Positions 32,849 through 47,800 of a DNA stretch of 64,000 nucleotides are shown here, one piece after another. The DNA lies in NCBI GenBank assembly GCA_964036195.1, contig OZ038459.1, forward strand, positions 9,049,206 to 9,113,205. The letters are read 5' to 3'. The stretch comes from Sphaerolaimus hirsutus. Taxonomy: Eukaryota; Nematoda; Chromadorea; Monhysterida; Sphaerolaimidae. Under the pieces are notes generated by a model. It did not search any database. It had not been told where the DNA came from and worked only from the letters and a program-made list of their open reading frames with translations. Position 1 is the stretch's first letter. Each line of letters begins with the position of its first letter. The position numbers and the translations under genes are program-made.

Positions 32849-35800
32849 CTGCGTAAAACGTAGTCATTTTGACCACTTGACAGCGTCGTGTCTACCATAG
32901 TTGTTAAAACGTATTTACTTTTACTCGATAAATACGTATATTCGAGTACAGAGTGAATACGTTTACGTTTCCTCCGAAAAAAGTTCTGGTACACGCTTTT
33001 ACGTATACTTTTCGAAAGTACTCGAGTACAGAAAACGTATTTTAGATCGTCTTTTATATAGGTTTTTAAAGGCATAGAAGGAAAAAGGGAGAAAATGAGC
33101 TAAAAATATCGTAAACTAGTCGAAAATGAGTATAGAACCAAAAATATAGTCAAAAATTTCATAAGATAGGTAAAAAGTTATGAAAATGATTGTTTTTGAG
33201 CGACATTTCTCAAAAATTTTGGCGACATCTTGGCATGGCAAGAAGCTTGGCTTCTCTCAAATTTTGGCAAAAATCTCAAAAGTACTCAAATTACGTTTTC
33301 TGTGGGGAAAAGTACGTTTACTCACGTTTACTCATGAGTAAAAGTAAAAATATTTTACTTTACGTTTTGTGTACTCAAGGGGTGAGTAAAAACCAAATAC
33401 TTTACGTTTATGTATACTTTGAAAAAATTTTCGGTACTTTTAACAACTCTGGTGTCTACTTGAATTAACCCCCATTAAAATATGTGTTTGATTACCTGTT
33501 CAGGACATTCAAGGTGCCGCCGCAATTGTATGCGTTGACATAGGTAGTTTTCAGCTGACAAAATTTTGTCTTTGAAATTCAGCAATAACTAGGGTGTCAA
33601 ATTTCCGTTTTCCGTTTTCCGTTTCCGTTTTCCGCAGGCAAATTTTTTTCCGTTTTCCGTTCCGTTTTCCGGCTGCTGAAATTTTTTTTCCGTTTTCCGT
33701 TCCGTTTTCCGGCAACTTTTTTTCCCGTTTCCGTTTTTCCGGCTCATTTTCCGTTTTCCGGCTAAATTTTCAGTTTTTCCGCCTTTTTTCCGTTTTCCGC
33801 CTCAATTTCCAGTTTTTCCACTTTTTTCCATTTTCCACCTCAATTTTCCATTTTTCAGCCTCATTTTACCTTTTTCTGGCTCAACTTTCTGTTTTCTGAT
33901 CAGCCAAACTGGTAAAAATTCATGCAGATTGTCAATGATGTGAAAAAATTTCTGTTTCCAGCAAAATTACTGCAAATTTTTTCCACTTCCAGCAAAATTT
34001 CAGCAAATTTTACCTGTTTTCCAGCAAAATTTCAGCATGTTTTTCCATTTCTGTGCAAATTTGATTTTTCCGTTTCCGTTTTTCCGGCCTCTTTTTCCGT
34101 TTTCCGGCCGCTGAAATTTTTTTTCCGTTTCCGTTTCCGTTTTCCGCCACATGCAAATTTTTTTCCGTTTTCCGGCCGCTGAAAAAAATTTTCCGTTTCC
34201 GTTTCCGTTTTCTGTAAAAAAAAATTTTTGACACCCTAGCAATAACTGAATTCGCGACTAAAACTTGTCAAGGTAAAACCAAGGTGGAAAAGTTTTTTTT
34301 AACATCACGGGTCAAGGTTTAACATCACCAAACCTGGTGATGTTAAAATGTTACGTGATGGCGTGATTAAAAAAACACATTTACTTCGAAGCACAATAGC
34401 CAATTTATTACACCTAAATACCTCAATTGCTGTGTTGCCGAAGAAAGCTTGCAGCACTGACACACGCCGTCGAATTGTTTCTGGGTCTGTCTCGTTCAAA
34501 CCCCAAAAATGCGCCGCCGCCAGTGCCTGTGAAATAAAATTCATTATCAAAAAACCGAAATTCTACGGCTGTTGTGCGTGGAGCTGTGCTGTCAGTTTAC
34601 CCTTCAGTAAACGTAAATACAAAATCACTAAAATCACAATAAACGTATAAAATACTGGATTTTTTCATATTTTCCAGTTTAAAATTTTTTTGTTTGAGCT
34701 AAGAAACGCCTAAATTTATTTATCATTTATTTAGTTGTTAAATCAGCCAGTTCTGTATAGGGTATCAAAAAATGATTATCCTGAAATCGGAAAATCAGGA
34801 GTGGAAATTTTCAGCTGTCTGAAAATTTCTACTTCTTATAAATCGTGAATCGGGAAAATGAAATTACCGGAACCTTACCACGAAATAAAAAATTGCTGAA
34901 ATTTTACTGGAAAATGAAGAACTTCCCATAATTTAACATGCTCGGCTCAACTGCCGTTTGAACTATCCATGTGAAATTGAAAACATCTTTCTGAACATTG
35001 AAACCACAAACTCGATTTGTAAGCGCAAGCGCTCATTTCCCCACCCATTTTCGCACAATATCTATTCATTCATAAAACCCAATACTTTCAGAAATCCTGA
35101 GCACGTCGTGCCTGCATGCTAGTTCTCACCCTTCAGTTAAAAAAGCATCATCTTTAAGACAAACGTTGACAAAATCTTGTCGGCAAACGATGTGTCTGTC
35201 AGGTTTGTCACAATCGTTCTAGAAATTGAACCCAAATATTAAAATTAACAAAAAAAATTGTCGCACCTGTCCACCAGGGAGGATCTTGTTAGTCATACTT
35301 TTCGTAATTTGCACATAGCGTATTTCGCAAAGCTTCCGGCATTTTCTCATGCATGCATTGTTATGTGGCCTTTGTGTATAGGAATCATGTTTACATTGTT
35401 ACATAGGAATCATTTTTACACCGCGTAAATCGTGAGTAAAATACTTTTTCCAGAGAAAAGGTAAAAACAAGATTTTTCTGGGAAAACGTAAAAAGGGGCA
35501 TTTTTTCTCTCATAGAAAACGTAAACGTGAGTATTTTTTATCACAGAATAAGTATTTTTTCAATTTTGTCACTTTCTGTTTGGCAAAATGACATTTTTTA
35601 TACCTTAAAAATACGTTTTCTATACTCACGTGCTTTCTACGTTCTAAATCTACGTGAGTAAGTGAGTACCGTTGTTTTTGTCGCGAGGAAACGTAAACAT
35701 ATTTACGCAGTACTCGGGCTACGTTTTTTTCGAGTAAATGTAAATACGTTTTAACAACCATGAATTTTTGTGAAACATGATCACTGACCTGTCAACTTCT

Positions 35801-38800
35801 CCCAGTACAAAGTCGAGTGAGTTTTTACATTGGACCACTCCAGCAATTTGGGATACATTATTTTTCAGTCTGTGAATTGTTAGTTGCTTTGGCTCACATT
35901 TTGCAGCTTGCACTCTTTCCCGCAGGGAACAGTCTCTTTCACAGTTTTGTGGTGTGTATTCTTCGGCTGTGTATGAATAGGAAATAGACCAAAACTCACT
36001 TGAATAATGACCTCAAAAACAGGGGTTTTGTACATTTGAACCCCCGCGGGGGTTCATATAGATGGTAAATCGCTCCTCCTGAGGGATAGATCGCTGAAAA
36101 TGTTTGTTTTTAGGGAGGGGGGTTTCGCGGGGGTTCAATATATAGGCTTTTCTAAGGTATAGAAGGAGAAAAAAAGAAAAAATCGCTAAAAGTAGGTGAA
36201 AAATGGGTATGTAAGCATCTATAGTATACAAATAGCTGAAAATAGGCAATGAAACACATGATATAGCGAATTTGAAGGTGAAAAACAAGTTTGAGGTAAA
36301 AATACTAGGTAAACATACTACTAGGTATACTAGCTTAAAAGGTACGAAAATTAGCGATTTTGAGCGAAAATTGGGGCAAAATTTCTCAAAAATCGCTTCA
36401 GATAGATAGATAGCTGGCCGATTTGGGGGGGGCGTTAGGGGATAGTAGCCCAAAATTTTGCATACGGGATAGATAGATAGCTGAGCGGCCTCTGGGATAG
36501 ATAGATAGCTGAGCGGCCTCCGGGAAAGATAGATAGCTGGTGGATTTGGGGGTGTAACCCCGTCCCCCAAGCCCCCCCCCCCCTAGTAAACCCCTGTCGT
36601 GTCACCCAGCACGGGATAGTTTTGAACGAAATTTGTAAAACAATATATTCGTGAAATTATGTAATATTCTGAGTAAAGCTTGCGGTTCGCTTGGTTATAC
36701 ATCAAAGCCAATATGACTCACGTGTAAAATACAACATCTGTACTGGCTTGTTCAAGCATGGTGCCTCTTTGGAAAAAAGTTCATCAATGAGATTTGGCTC
36801 GCTAAATCTCTCCTCAACCGGTTGTAGCCTGGAATATGTTTTATCAAATACGTGAAAGCTATGATTGTTTCCGCACACACTACTTTACTAACTGGAGTAA
36901 GCTCAAATTGGGTCCTCATAAATCAGCTTTGAATGTAAATATTTGAGTTTACCGGAATGAGTTACTTTAAATTTTCTGCAACCAGGGGTCTCGAATGGGG
37001 GGGTTTGGGGGTGGGTTACCCCCCCCCCCCCCGCCAAACCGCTCAGCTATCTATCTATCTTGGAGGCAAAATTTTGGGCTACTACCCCCTAACCCCCCGC
37101 CCCTAAATCGCTCAGCTATCTACCTAACTGGAGCGATTTTTGAGGAACTATACCCCAATTTTCGCTCAAAATCGCTATTTTTCATACCGTTTTGTATATT
37201 TTCACTTCCAAATTGTTTTTGTTCCTATTTACATATTTTCAGCTATTTTATGTACTATATGCTCCTGTATACCCATTTTGAGCTATTTTTACACCTACTT
37301 TTAGCGATTTTTCTCCATTTTTTTCCTTTTGCTCGCTGAAATAGCCTACCGTATTTACTCGAATAATTCCCCCCACTTGAATAATCCCCCCACTCGAATA
37401 ATTCCCCCCTGTTAGGCGAGTGAGGAAAATATAATTCCCCCACTTGAATAATCCCCCCCCCAATGATGGAAGGTAGTGAATGCACATTTATTAAAAAACA
37501 ATCGATGAAGTCAACCCAAGCAAAAGAGCTGTGTGTGGTTTGATTCACTAAATGCATGCAGTATTTACATCTGGTGTTCAAAGATGCAATGTATTGTGCA
37601 CTACCAATGGAAACAGGATGTGTATTTAGTGTGATAGAAACATGGCTAAAAATTTTGACGAAATAATAATCCCCCCACTCGAATAATTCCCCCCCCTTGA
37701 ATAGTTCCCCCCTCAAAAATGTCTGATGAAAAAATAATCCCCCAGGGGAATTATTCGAGTAAATACGGTATATATCGAACCACCACAATGGCTGCAGTTG
37801 CATTAAAAGTTGAAAAAATTTAAAAGTTAGAAATAATTTGAGTTAGTCAATAGAAAAAATAAGTTTATATGACAAAGCAATGCCTTCTTCCCGACTGACC
37901 AGACGGTCTTGACAATTCCTTGTGCCACTGTATCCCACTCCTCCAACCCTGCGCCTGTGTTCAGAAATGTATAAATTTTTTAGTTTAATTTTCCAGTTTT
38001 CAGTTTTTCAGTGAAACAAAATTAGCAGGCATCATAACTCACTGGTCAAATCACCATAACCATGGGTATTTAACTGAATTAGCACCCCTCCCTGATTGTA
38101 GTTGTTCTTTACCAGCGGAATTGTTGCTTTATGGTTATTTGCATAAATAATTACAATGCTCTGTTTTCCTGTCACGTGAGCCATCAATATGATGTAAATA
38201 TTTAAATATATTTATCTTGAGTAAATATTCACTGAAAAGAACTAGGTATATACCTTTTTCGAAATTCTCATGCACTGGCGCCATTGTGACCTTACAGCAT
38301 GATCCCATGCCCAGTTTAAAACCGTCGTATGATTTCACTTTCACCCTGCGATGTATTTGTGAACATTTATCAATTGATCAACTGATATTTATTAGATAAA
38401 AATACAGCTAATATAATACACCGTATTCGCTCGAATTATTCCCTTGGGGAATTCTTTTTGAGAGGGAAACTTTTCAAGGGGGAATTATTATTTCGTCTAA
38501 ATTTTCAAAGATGTTTCTATCAACTCACTTCATGAAACATGCTTGATCAACAACATAACATGTCACTTTGTTCAACTTATACACTACTTATTTATCACAT
38601 GCCTAGAGGGGGGGAATTAGTCGAGGGGGACTATTTTTTCCTCACTGCATAACATGGGGGGATTATTCAAGCAAATATGGTATATCATAGTGCAATATTG
38701 TGGAACTATATTTATATCAAGTAAAATAGTTAGACCAACCATGACGCGTTGTACATGCTTGCGGTGCAAAGATTCTGCGACGAAATTAAATTAGTTCGGT

Positions 38801-41800
38801 TCGGACTCTTTCTCGGTCAGCCCTATTCATCGTACCGCACATGGGGGGGGGGGTGCTGGGGCCCCTTTTAACCGGGTTCCGTATACAATCCCCGGTGAAA
38901 AAATTAAAAATCCTTGATTCTCTGATTCAGTCAACAAATATTTAGTCCCAAACGTAGGCACATAAAAAAATCAATATTTACATTGATCAGGTTAATTTTT
39001 TGTCATTGTTTATTTCTGATAAGCGAATCGGGCTGCCCGAAAAAGTTTATCATTCTGGGCGAATTTCTAACCTGGTCATAGAACTTTTTCTCATTGCACG
39101 CAATCTCTCTTTTATACACTATCTGAATTATCATGTCATCACATGTTAAATGTCCAATATTTTCACCATCGGCAAAAAGCGGTGGCAGTTTGCCAAGCCG
39201 CTCCTTCGCTTGTACAGAAGCATTTTCTTTCGAATTCTGTGGAAACCACGTTTCGTATAAAGCAGCGATGAATTCCGATGTGTCATCCTCGGTGTATCCA
39301 TTGACTTTCATTTTTTCATAGCTGAACGTGTGCAAAGTGCACGCCGTGACTGTCGGCATTTTAGCTGTGACCATTTCCGTTTCATCGCCTGTGCAAAAAT
39401 TTTGTCGACATCAGAAGTTTTTCGCCAGGTGATCATTCCGCAAGAGGACATGTGTAACATTATCGTAAAATGTAAAAACCTATAATATTTAAGTTAACTT
39501 TCTTATGTTCTCTTTTATATTCAATTAATTCAACTCGTCAAGATTTCATTCATATTTACATTCCCATTTTAACATCTTCACCTTCACCAATTAATATCTC
39601 AAGCGATGTTGTTTACAACATGCGCTTCACATCGTTCACATATTTAGATCTTAGTCATTGCTCACATTCCGCCACATTTCCTTGACAAGCAGCACGCATA
39701 TACGCCGTCATGTTTATGTTAAGCGGCGGGCCCGCCCCGAGCAGGGCGCCGGGCCCGCGCGCCATTTCAAATGCCGTCTGGCTTGTCTCACATTTTCACT
39801 ATCTTGCCAGTTTAGCTCGCTTTTCATCGGAGAAGCGAGCGGGCAAGGATTGAACTTTCACAATTGGAAATGTTGGGTAAAAATCGGAGATTAGAGCCGA
39901 CCGATTGGCGCCAAACCAATCGCCATCGGTCGGCCCTTAAAAGCCGATTTCACAGCTACAATCGGCAGTGTTTGCAACCTCGTCAACTTCACACGAATCT
40001 CTTCCTAGGATCTAAATAAGCGCCGTAGTCACTTTATTAAGTCGCTTGTTTTTGGTGCTAAGTTTAACGCTTGGTGCTCTAAGTCACCTCAGTGCTTTAT
40101 TTCACACCAGCGCTGTTTGAGGTGCTTTATTCACAACCGCGCCACTTAATTCTCGCCTTTTGTCGTAATTAAGTGCCTTCTTTTAATTGCCTTATTTCTC
40201 CGGTAATTAGAGCTTCTTTTACGTTTTATTTAAGTAATTAATTTAGTTGTAAATTAATTCCTTTGTTTACGTATATTTTATATATATTTTATTTACATTT
40301 AATTCTTTGTATTTAATCGCCTAAATAAAAACGTTCGTCAAAACCTTTGGTAAACAATCTAAATTTGCTTCACACTAACTCACGTCAATTCACTTCAACT
40401 CAACTAATCACATTTGATAAAATAACGGAACGTCAATTAGAGACGACGCTTCACGTCAACTTTCACTTGTTCACATTTGTCCTCTTCCTCGGTTAGGAAT
40501 AGGAGCTGGTTCACAAGTCACTTCAACAAGTTCCGTATTATTTTACATGGCGCAGCGAGCAGGGTGACTAATTAAAACTAATTGGTCACTCTAATTAAGT
40601 CGTCTCGCGCGAAATTTCATTGGAAATTGCTTTTCACAGTTTGAGTCACACGCACGGGGTTACGGTAATACGGTTTTGGATGCAAAATCGTTAGTAGCGC
40701 GTGCATAAATACTTACGATTTTACAAGTACAAGTCACAAGATTCGAAATATTTATTTTATTATTTTATTTCGTTCACAGCTAGCTACCACTTTGCTAATA
40801 AGCAATAAATTGATCAAACTTTGCTATGGCCGACGAACGCATACGCGCTCAGCGCGCCGCCGCCGCCGCAGCTATGCCTGCGAGCAACGTTGAGGAGTTC
40901 GACACAGCTCATCCGTTGACTCAGCATAGCCGGGCGCTGACCGGAGTGCGCAACGGAGTGCTACGATTCACATCCAAACCGATTCCTAAAATCGTCAAGG
41001 ACGAGTCACAACCCGCCGCCGTCAACATACGGGCGGCGGAGGAAGTATTAGAACTACTTCAGGCCTACGGCTACCAGGCCGAGATGAAACGCTCGGACCT
41101 GTCTACGGCTATGGACAAATTCACAACCACTGTCCAAGATTACATCATAAGCCTAGACAGAGACGAAGACGGAGCGGCCGAGGAGATAAAGAGCGCCAAC
41201 GCAAAATTGGATCGCGCGCTCTACTCTGGCTCGAACAACGCGATGATGCTCATGGATGAGCTGGAATCGAGGATTGCGTCCGCCCAAGCGCACATCAAAT
41301 CCGCGGAAAGGTTGATACTTTCCTTGAAAGGTCAGTCCCCTGTTGATTTAACTACTCAACCCCTTTCACAACCCCCTTACAACAATGTCAATATGGGAAG
41401 TAGTTCTCAACCTTCACAACCGGAAACTTTGTTAAAGTTACCAAAAATCGAGCTTGCTAAATATAGCGGTGATCCGTTAGAATGGGCAGCTTGGTGGGAG
41501 ATTTTTCGAGCTCAAATTCACGACCGAGCTAATTTGTCAATGGGTATGAAATATACATACCTCAAGCTCAGCCTTACCGGTCCAGCAGCAGAACTGCTAG
41601 CCGGATTAAAAGGTGATGGTCGAGATTACATCACAGCGGTCACCATGTTACAATCAAATTTTGGTGAAACGCATCGGGTACAAGCAGCCCTTTGGGATAA
41701 ATTGTATTCACTTGAAAAACCTTCGTCAAGAGGAGACTCTCTCACAAATTTCACACGAACCCTTTTGTCAACTCTCAATCAACTTAAAGAAAGAGGTGAA

Positions 41801-44800
41801 AGTGTCGATTCTGGTGCAGTGTTAAGAATAATTCGTGGTTATCTTCCCGATAATATTGTTCTTGCCGTCACAGAAGAACACCGGAATTCGATGCGCACCG
41901 CTGTAACCGGCGACACCGAACTCACAGTCGTCAGGTTTGTCGATGCATTAACTACCATTGCTCGTGCTCGGTTAGACGCGATGAAAACTGAACAACAAAG
42001 TTCACAATCTTCAACTGTTGTTCAGAAATCACAAAATTCATCGGTAAAAAAGCCACAAAATGGAGGAGGTTGGCAACAGCAAAAGAAAAAGGGAAATAAA
42101 TCACAAAATACCTTTTCAAAACCAAAACCTATTCACAATACGGTTGCTTTTGCTGGTACCAACGCTAACGCTGGTAAATCACAAGGAAAAAATAAAAATT
42201 CCACTCAACCTCCCAGAACTCCGGCGATCGGAGCGATTAGTCAAAAGCAGCCCTCACAACCTGCTGCTAACTATCGCCAGCCGAAATTCGAGTGCTTGTT
42301 CTGCGGCGTCAAAGAGCACTACACAACCGATTGCCCTCAATACGTCACACCGAGAGAGCGCACTGAACGGTTGCGAGCTTTGGGCGACGTGTGCACGCGC
42401 TGCACGCGCAGAGGCCACCAAGCGGCACAGTGCACTCAACAATTGAGTTGCTACTACTGTCGCCAGATTGGTCAGCATCACGGGGCGTTCTGTCCTACCA
42501 GACAGGCACCCGCCAGGCGTCAGGTAAACAATTCACAAAATAAAGCCTTTGTCAAAGCAATGAGCGCTAATTTTGTCAACGCTCAGGTAATCACAACGGG
42601 CGCGGCGTCGTCACATGCACCGCCATCGTATCCGCCTTCACAAACGGAACCGATGAGCGTGTGTGTCATCCCACCGGATGAAAACGATTTCCGGTGGAGA
42701 CAGAGTACGCTGTACCAGCTGGACATGGACGGCCCGCTCGACATGGGCGAATGGCCGAGGCCCGCTAACGCACAACAGGCGAAAGCTCAGGAGGAAGCCC
42801 GCAAATATCACAGCGAGAACGAGCTGTGGACGATGCTCCGTGCCAACCTCATCCAGGAAGGCACAGATATGGAGAACGTCGAGGCCAAAATCCGCGGCTT
42901 CCAGCAGAAACGGTACGAGGTGTACCCACACCTCAACCCGAATCAAATGTCATCGTCGGTGCCACTTCAACCTAGTCACAGGCCCACGGTGGAGGTGCTG
43001 AGCGCACAGGCGGGTTACGGTAACCCCAACCCGCTACCAGGCAGCAGGCCGAACAAGAATGTGAGTTCGATTTTGCACCTATTGTTCGTTTGCAAGTGGC
43101 CCAGGCTTCATTAATTAATAAAGACGCTGAATTAAATCGAGTCACAGACCCTTTGTTAATATTCTTTGACACTGGATGCGAATATTCATACATTAAAGCA
43201 TCCGTGGCAAATGAGTATAACTTTGAAAACAAAGGAGATGTTGTTCTTCAAATGAACGTGTTTGCGACAAAAACGCCTGTCACAGTCAATACGTTTTTGG
43301 TCGAGGCTGTCATGCCTATTTACAAACACGTCGACAATAAGGGCAATATGTTACAAATTCCGCTCACCTTACGTGCAGTGGATAATTTAGCAACATATGC
43401 ATGCCCACCTCCTTTGTCACAAGACGACAAAACAGTCATTTATATTGTGTACGGTGAACATGCACAAGAACAATTCGCGGAACCGCTTGAATTGACCGAA
43501 ATGACTGATGAGTTTTGTCACAAACTATGTCAACCAGATGTAGTCATTGGTCAAGACTATTATTGGAAGTTCGATATTCGACCAACAGAAATCGAACTCC
43601 CATCTGGCTTGATCATAGTCGAATCAATACTTGGGTTGATGTTAGGCGGAAATGCGTCCTCACAATCATTCGTCACAACACCCGACATTTCCCCACATCA
43701 ATTCATGGTTTCATGCAGTTCACATGCTTCATCAGCTGTTGCTGTTGGCCAAGAGACATTATTTCAATTTCACAGTCTCGAGTCAATAGGTATCACAGAT
43801 GATCCCTTATCACATGATGACGACATAGCTGAACAGTTAATTCTGGAGTCAATTACTCTTGATCCAGAAACTGGTCGCTATAGCGTGGATTGGCCATTCA
43901 AATCAACCATTCAAGAATTGCCAACTAACAATGCAGAAGCATTTCGTCGCTTTCTGTCACTGTTGAAACGGTTTCGAAAAGATCCCGATTTATTCGCTAC
44001 ATATGCGAAAGTCATCTCAGATCAACTTCACAAGGGGGTCATCGAAACCGTCTATGGTTCACAAGATGGTCTGCAAGAACACATCTTACCTCACCAACCT
44101 GTCCTCACACCTGGCAGATCGACAACATGTCGAATAGTGTATGATGGTTCTGCAGGTAAACCAAGTCTCAATAATTGCTTATTTCGAGGCCCAGTTCTCA
44201 CACCACTGGCGCTCGGATTAATGCTTCGCTTCAGAGCTGGAAAAGTGGTGTTATTAGCGGATATTGAAAAAGCATTTTTACAAATTGCTCTTCACCCAAA
44301 ATCACGCGCCTTCACAAAATTTTACTGGCTGCGTGATGACACCATTCCGTCACATGAAGACAATATTCAAATGATGCAATTCACAAGGGTGCTGTTTGGC
44401 CTCACATGCAGTCCATCCATTTTGTCAACCGTCATCAAATATCACCTAGAAGAGGAATTAGCTCACATGCATCCCGCTGAAACCAATGAACGAATGAAAT
44501 TGGAGCTGTTGCTCAACAGCATTTACGTTGATAATTTAGTTATCAGCGTAGATGATGACAACTATGCAATACAGCTCTATCGTTTAATTAAAGCTGTTTT
44601 TGCCAGAGCAAATTTCAACATGCGCGAATGGATGACAAATTCGCCTATGGTCTCGGAAAAAATCAAACCCGATGACCTCAACCCGAAAAAGTCACAATAC
44701 ATCAAAGTAATGGGTCTCGTTTACGATCACATTGAAGACACCATTGCAGTGCCAGCTCCCAAAAAAGATTTCACGCTCATTGTCACAGCCACTCGCCGCA

Positions 44801-47800
44801 ATTTAAATAAATTGCTGGCTTCGACATACGATCCTATTGGCGTCACAGCACCCGCGTTATTTCGGTTGAAATTTCGCGTGTCACAAATAATTCAAAGGTG
44901 CAACATCACAACCTGGGATGAACTCATTGAAGACCCAGAGGCGGATGACTTACTGGACGATTTAAAACGACATCTTTCGTCCATAAGTCAAATCAAATTC
45001 CCGCGATCATTTCACTCTTTTGGCATCGATGTCAAAGCTGTCACAAGACCATTAGAATTACATGTGTTTTGCGATGCCTCAAAAGATGGATACGCCGTTT
45101 GCGCTTATTTGCGTCAACAAGCGATTTCACCTGACGAATACGGTTATGAAGATGACCGATATTTTAGTGGTTTTCTCACAGCTCGCACAAAACTAGCCCC
45201 ACTTCCGTCAAAACAAGGTCAACCCCTCACAATCACACGCTTGGAGTTGCTAGGTGTCACAATTGGTGCACAGCTCATCGATTATTTACATCATGAACTC
45301 GTTGAGCTGGGTGGATGGAAAATTCACAGTAATTTCCTCTGGACCGATAGTACCGTTGTCATCGGCTGGCTGTATACAGCAAAGCCGCTGGCTACTTTTG
45401 TCAACAATCGGGTCACAAAAATCCACTCACTAATGTCAAAACATTGCATTCAAATTTGCAAGGTTGCTACAAAAGACAACCCAGCCGACATCGCGTCACG
45501 GGGTTGCACTTTTGATCAACTGATGATCGAAACAATGTGGTTCACCGGACCCACATTTTTAGCTGAACCTCTCACATCAACCATGCTTGACATTTCACAA
45601 TATCAAGCGCAACCTGTCACCGAAGAGCTTGCGAAAGGCGACATTCACATCAGTCGACCTTTATATGCTGGAGCAGTAACTTCACAGCCCGTTTCACAGC
45701 CTGATTCACAGCCAGCTAATGCTCTTGCACAGCAAGTACCCGTCAACTTGGACCCCAATTTGTCACAAAATGTCACACCTCAAAATCCGTTTGTCGAAAG
45801 TCGACAACGTCACATCCCTTCAAATCCATTCGAAATCGACATTCGACGATTTTCAACACTGTCAAAATTGTTGCGTACTGTCGTATATTTGCTTCGTGTC
45901 AAAACATATTGGCTAAATCGCTCCATGCATAAAGCTGCAAAGCGCGAAAGCGAATATTTATCAAAACCCATCACACAAGCTGATTTGAACGAAGCATTTC
46001 GACATGTATTGCGCATTTCACAGGCAGAGGAATGTGCCAGTTGCATTTCACAAGCGCAACTTGGCAAACACCACATGCTCAAATGGGACGCGTGGAATAA
46101 TTTATTATATTGTGTCACGCGTGTGTCTCACAAAGAACATCGAAACCCTTCGTTGTTTTACTACCTGCCAAAGACAGGGTGGTTAACAACGCTAGTGGTT
46201 ACTCATTTTCATGAGCTTGCTGGTCACAGTGGCATGCTTCACACTTTAGCAGATTTACGCGAACACTGCTGGTTGTCAAGTGCCAAGCAGGTAGTTGCAA
46301 AAATTTTGCGAAAATGTGTCACATGCCGCAAAGCGGAAGGAGGTCCATTCACATTACCTGATTTTCACACATTACCTGTCACTCGAACTCAATCACAAAT
46401 CAAGCCATTTCAACATATTGGCATTGATTATATGGGACCGTTAGTTTATTCACAGAACGGAACCCGTCACAGTCAACACATTTTGTTGCTAACATGCTTC
46501 AGTACACGCGCCATCCATTTAGAGTCAACTAATAGTGTCTCGACAGCTGACACAATTATGGCTCTAAATCGTTTTATTTCACGTCGAGGCATGCCGGACA
46601 CAATTTGGTCCGACAATGCCCCAGCATTCAAAAATTGCGTCAAAATGCTGCCGGACGTAAAATGGCATTTTATCACAGCCAATAGTCCTTGGCAGGGCGG
46701 CGTGTATGAACGCATGGTAGGTTTAGTCAAACGCTTGCTCAAAAAAGCATGCGGACGACGTTGTCTCACATGGCATGAATTTCTCACAGTCATGCTAGAC
46801 GTCGAATTCTCCGTCAATACGCGACCATTGTCATACTTGTCAAACACAGACATTGGTGCAGCGATACTGCGCCCAATACATTTTCTTTGGGGCACCCCAC
46901 CACCATGTTACATGGATGAAAAACGTGAGTTGGAACTCGATTCCACCACGATTGAACCCATGCGAAAAATTCCAAAAGAGGAATGGGAAAGAATGACGGA
47001 TGGATCTTTCAACCTCACACCCTCACAAATCGAAAAAACCTACACACTCACACCCCCACGTGTCAATGACGTCAACTGCATCGACGAAATTGCACTCAAT
47101 TCTGTGCCTGAAAAGGACAGAGATGACATCACATTACTTTGGGACCAAATTCGTCACAATCGGGAAGTGCTTTGGTATGAGTGGTCACGTCAATACATTG
47201 ACCTACTCAAAGATCGAGCAAAAAATCAACGCTTGAAAAGAGGCACAATCAACAAAGCTCCCAAACGTGGCCAAGTGGTGTTAATCACAGACGATAAACA
47301 ACCACGCGGCATGTGGCAAATGGGCCGCGTTCACGAAATACACGTGTCAAGCGATGGCAAAATACGTGCAGTCACAGTATTGTCAAGTAACGGTCGTCGC
47401 ACACGTAGATCTCCATCTAACCTAGTACCTCTTGAAATCGACACAGAGGACGGTGTTGAATATAAAATCGACACTGAGGTAAAGGATGATGATAATTCAC
47501 AGCCTTCACCTGATAAGGGTGATGATTCACAAACTGATAAATCACATCAACAATCACAATCTTCACAGCAAGATGCAAGACGCGCAAACCCACGTCGAAC
47601 ATGTCGCTACACTGGCACATATTCGTTCTGGGGAAACGTGTCGCATTTAATGGCACTTTCGTTGCTAATACAATCAAAATTAGCCAACGCGCTCACATGG
47701 ACAGATCAATATCACAAAACTTTTAATCTGTGCCATAAAACACGCACTGGGCACGCAATACAACTTCTGGAAAAAGTAACATGTCACTTTCCTCAAGTCA

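Noticed and set aside
39658-39894. 78-codon ORF in both LTRs
   Set aside because: Identical in both LTRs by duplication; no domain, no coding-like bias.
42254-42481. Minus-strand ORF within BEL Gag, and similar short antisense ORFs across the BEL element
   Set aside because: Shadow frames of strongly supported coding sequence.
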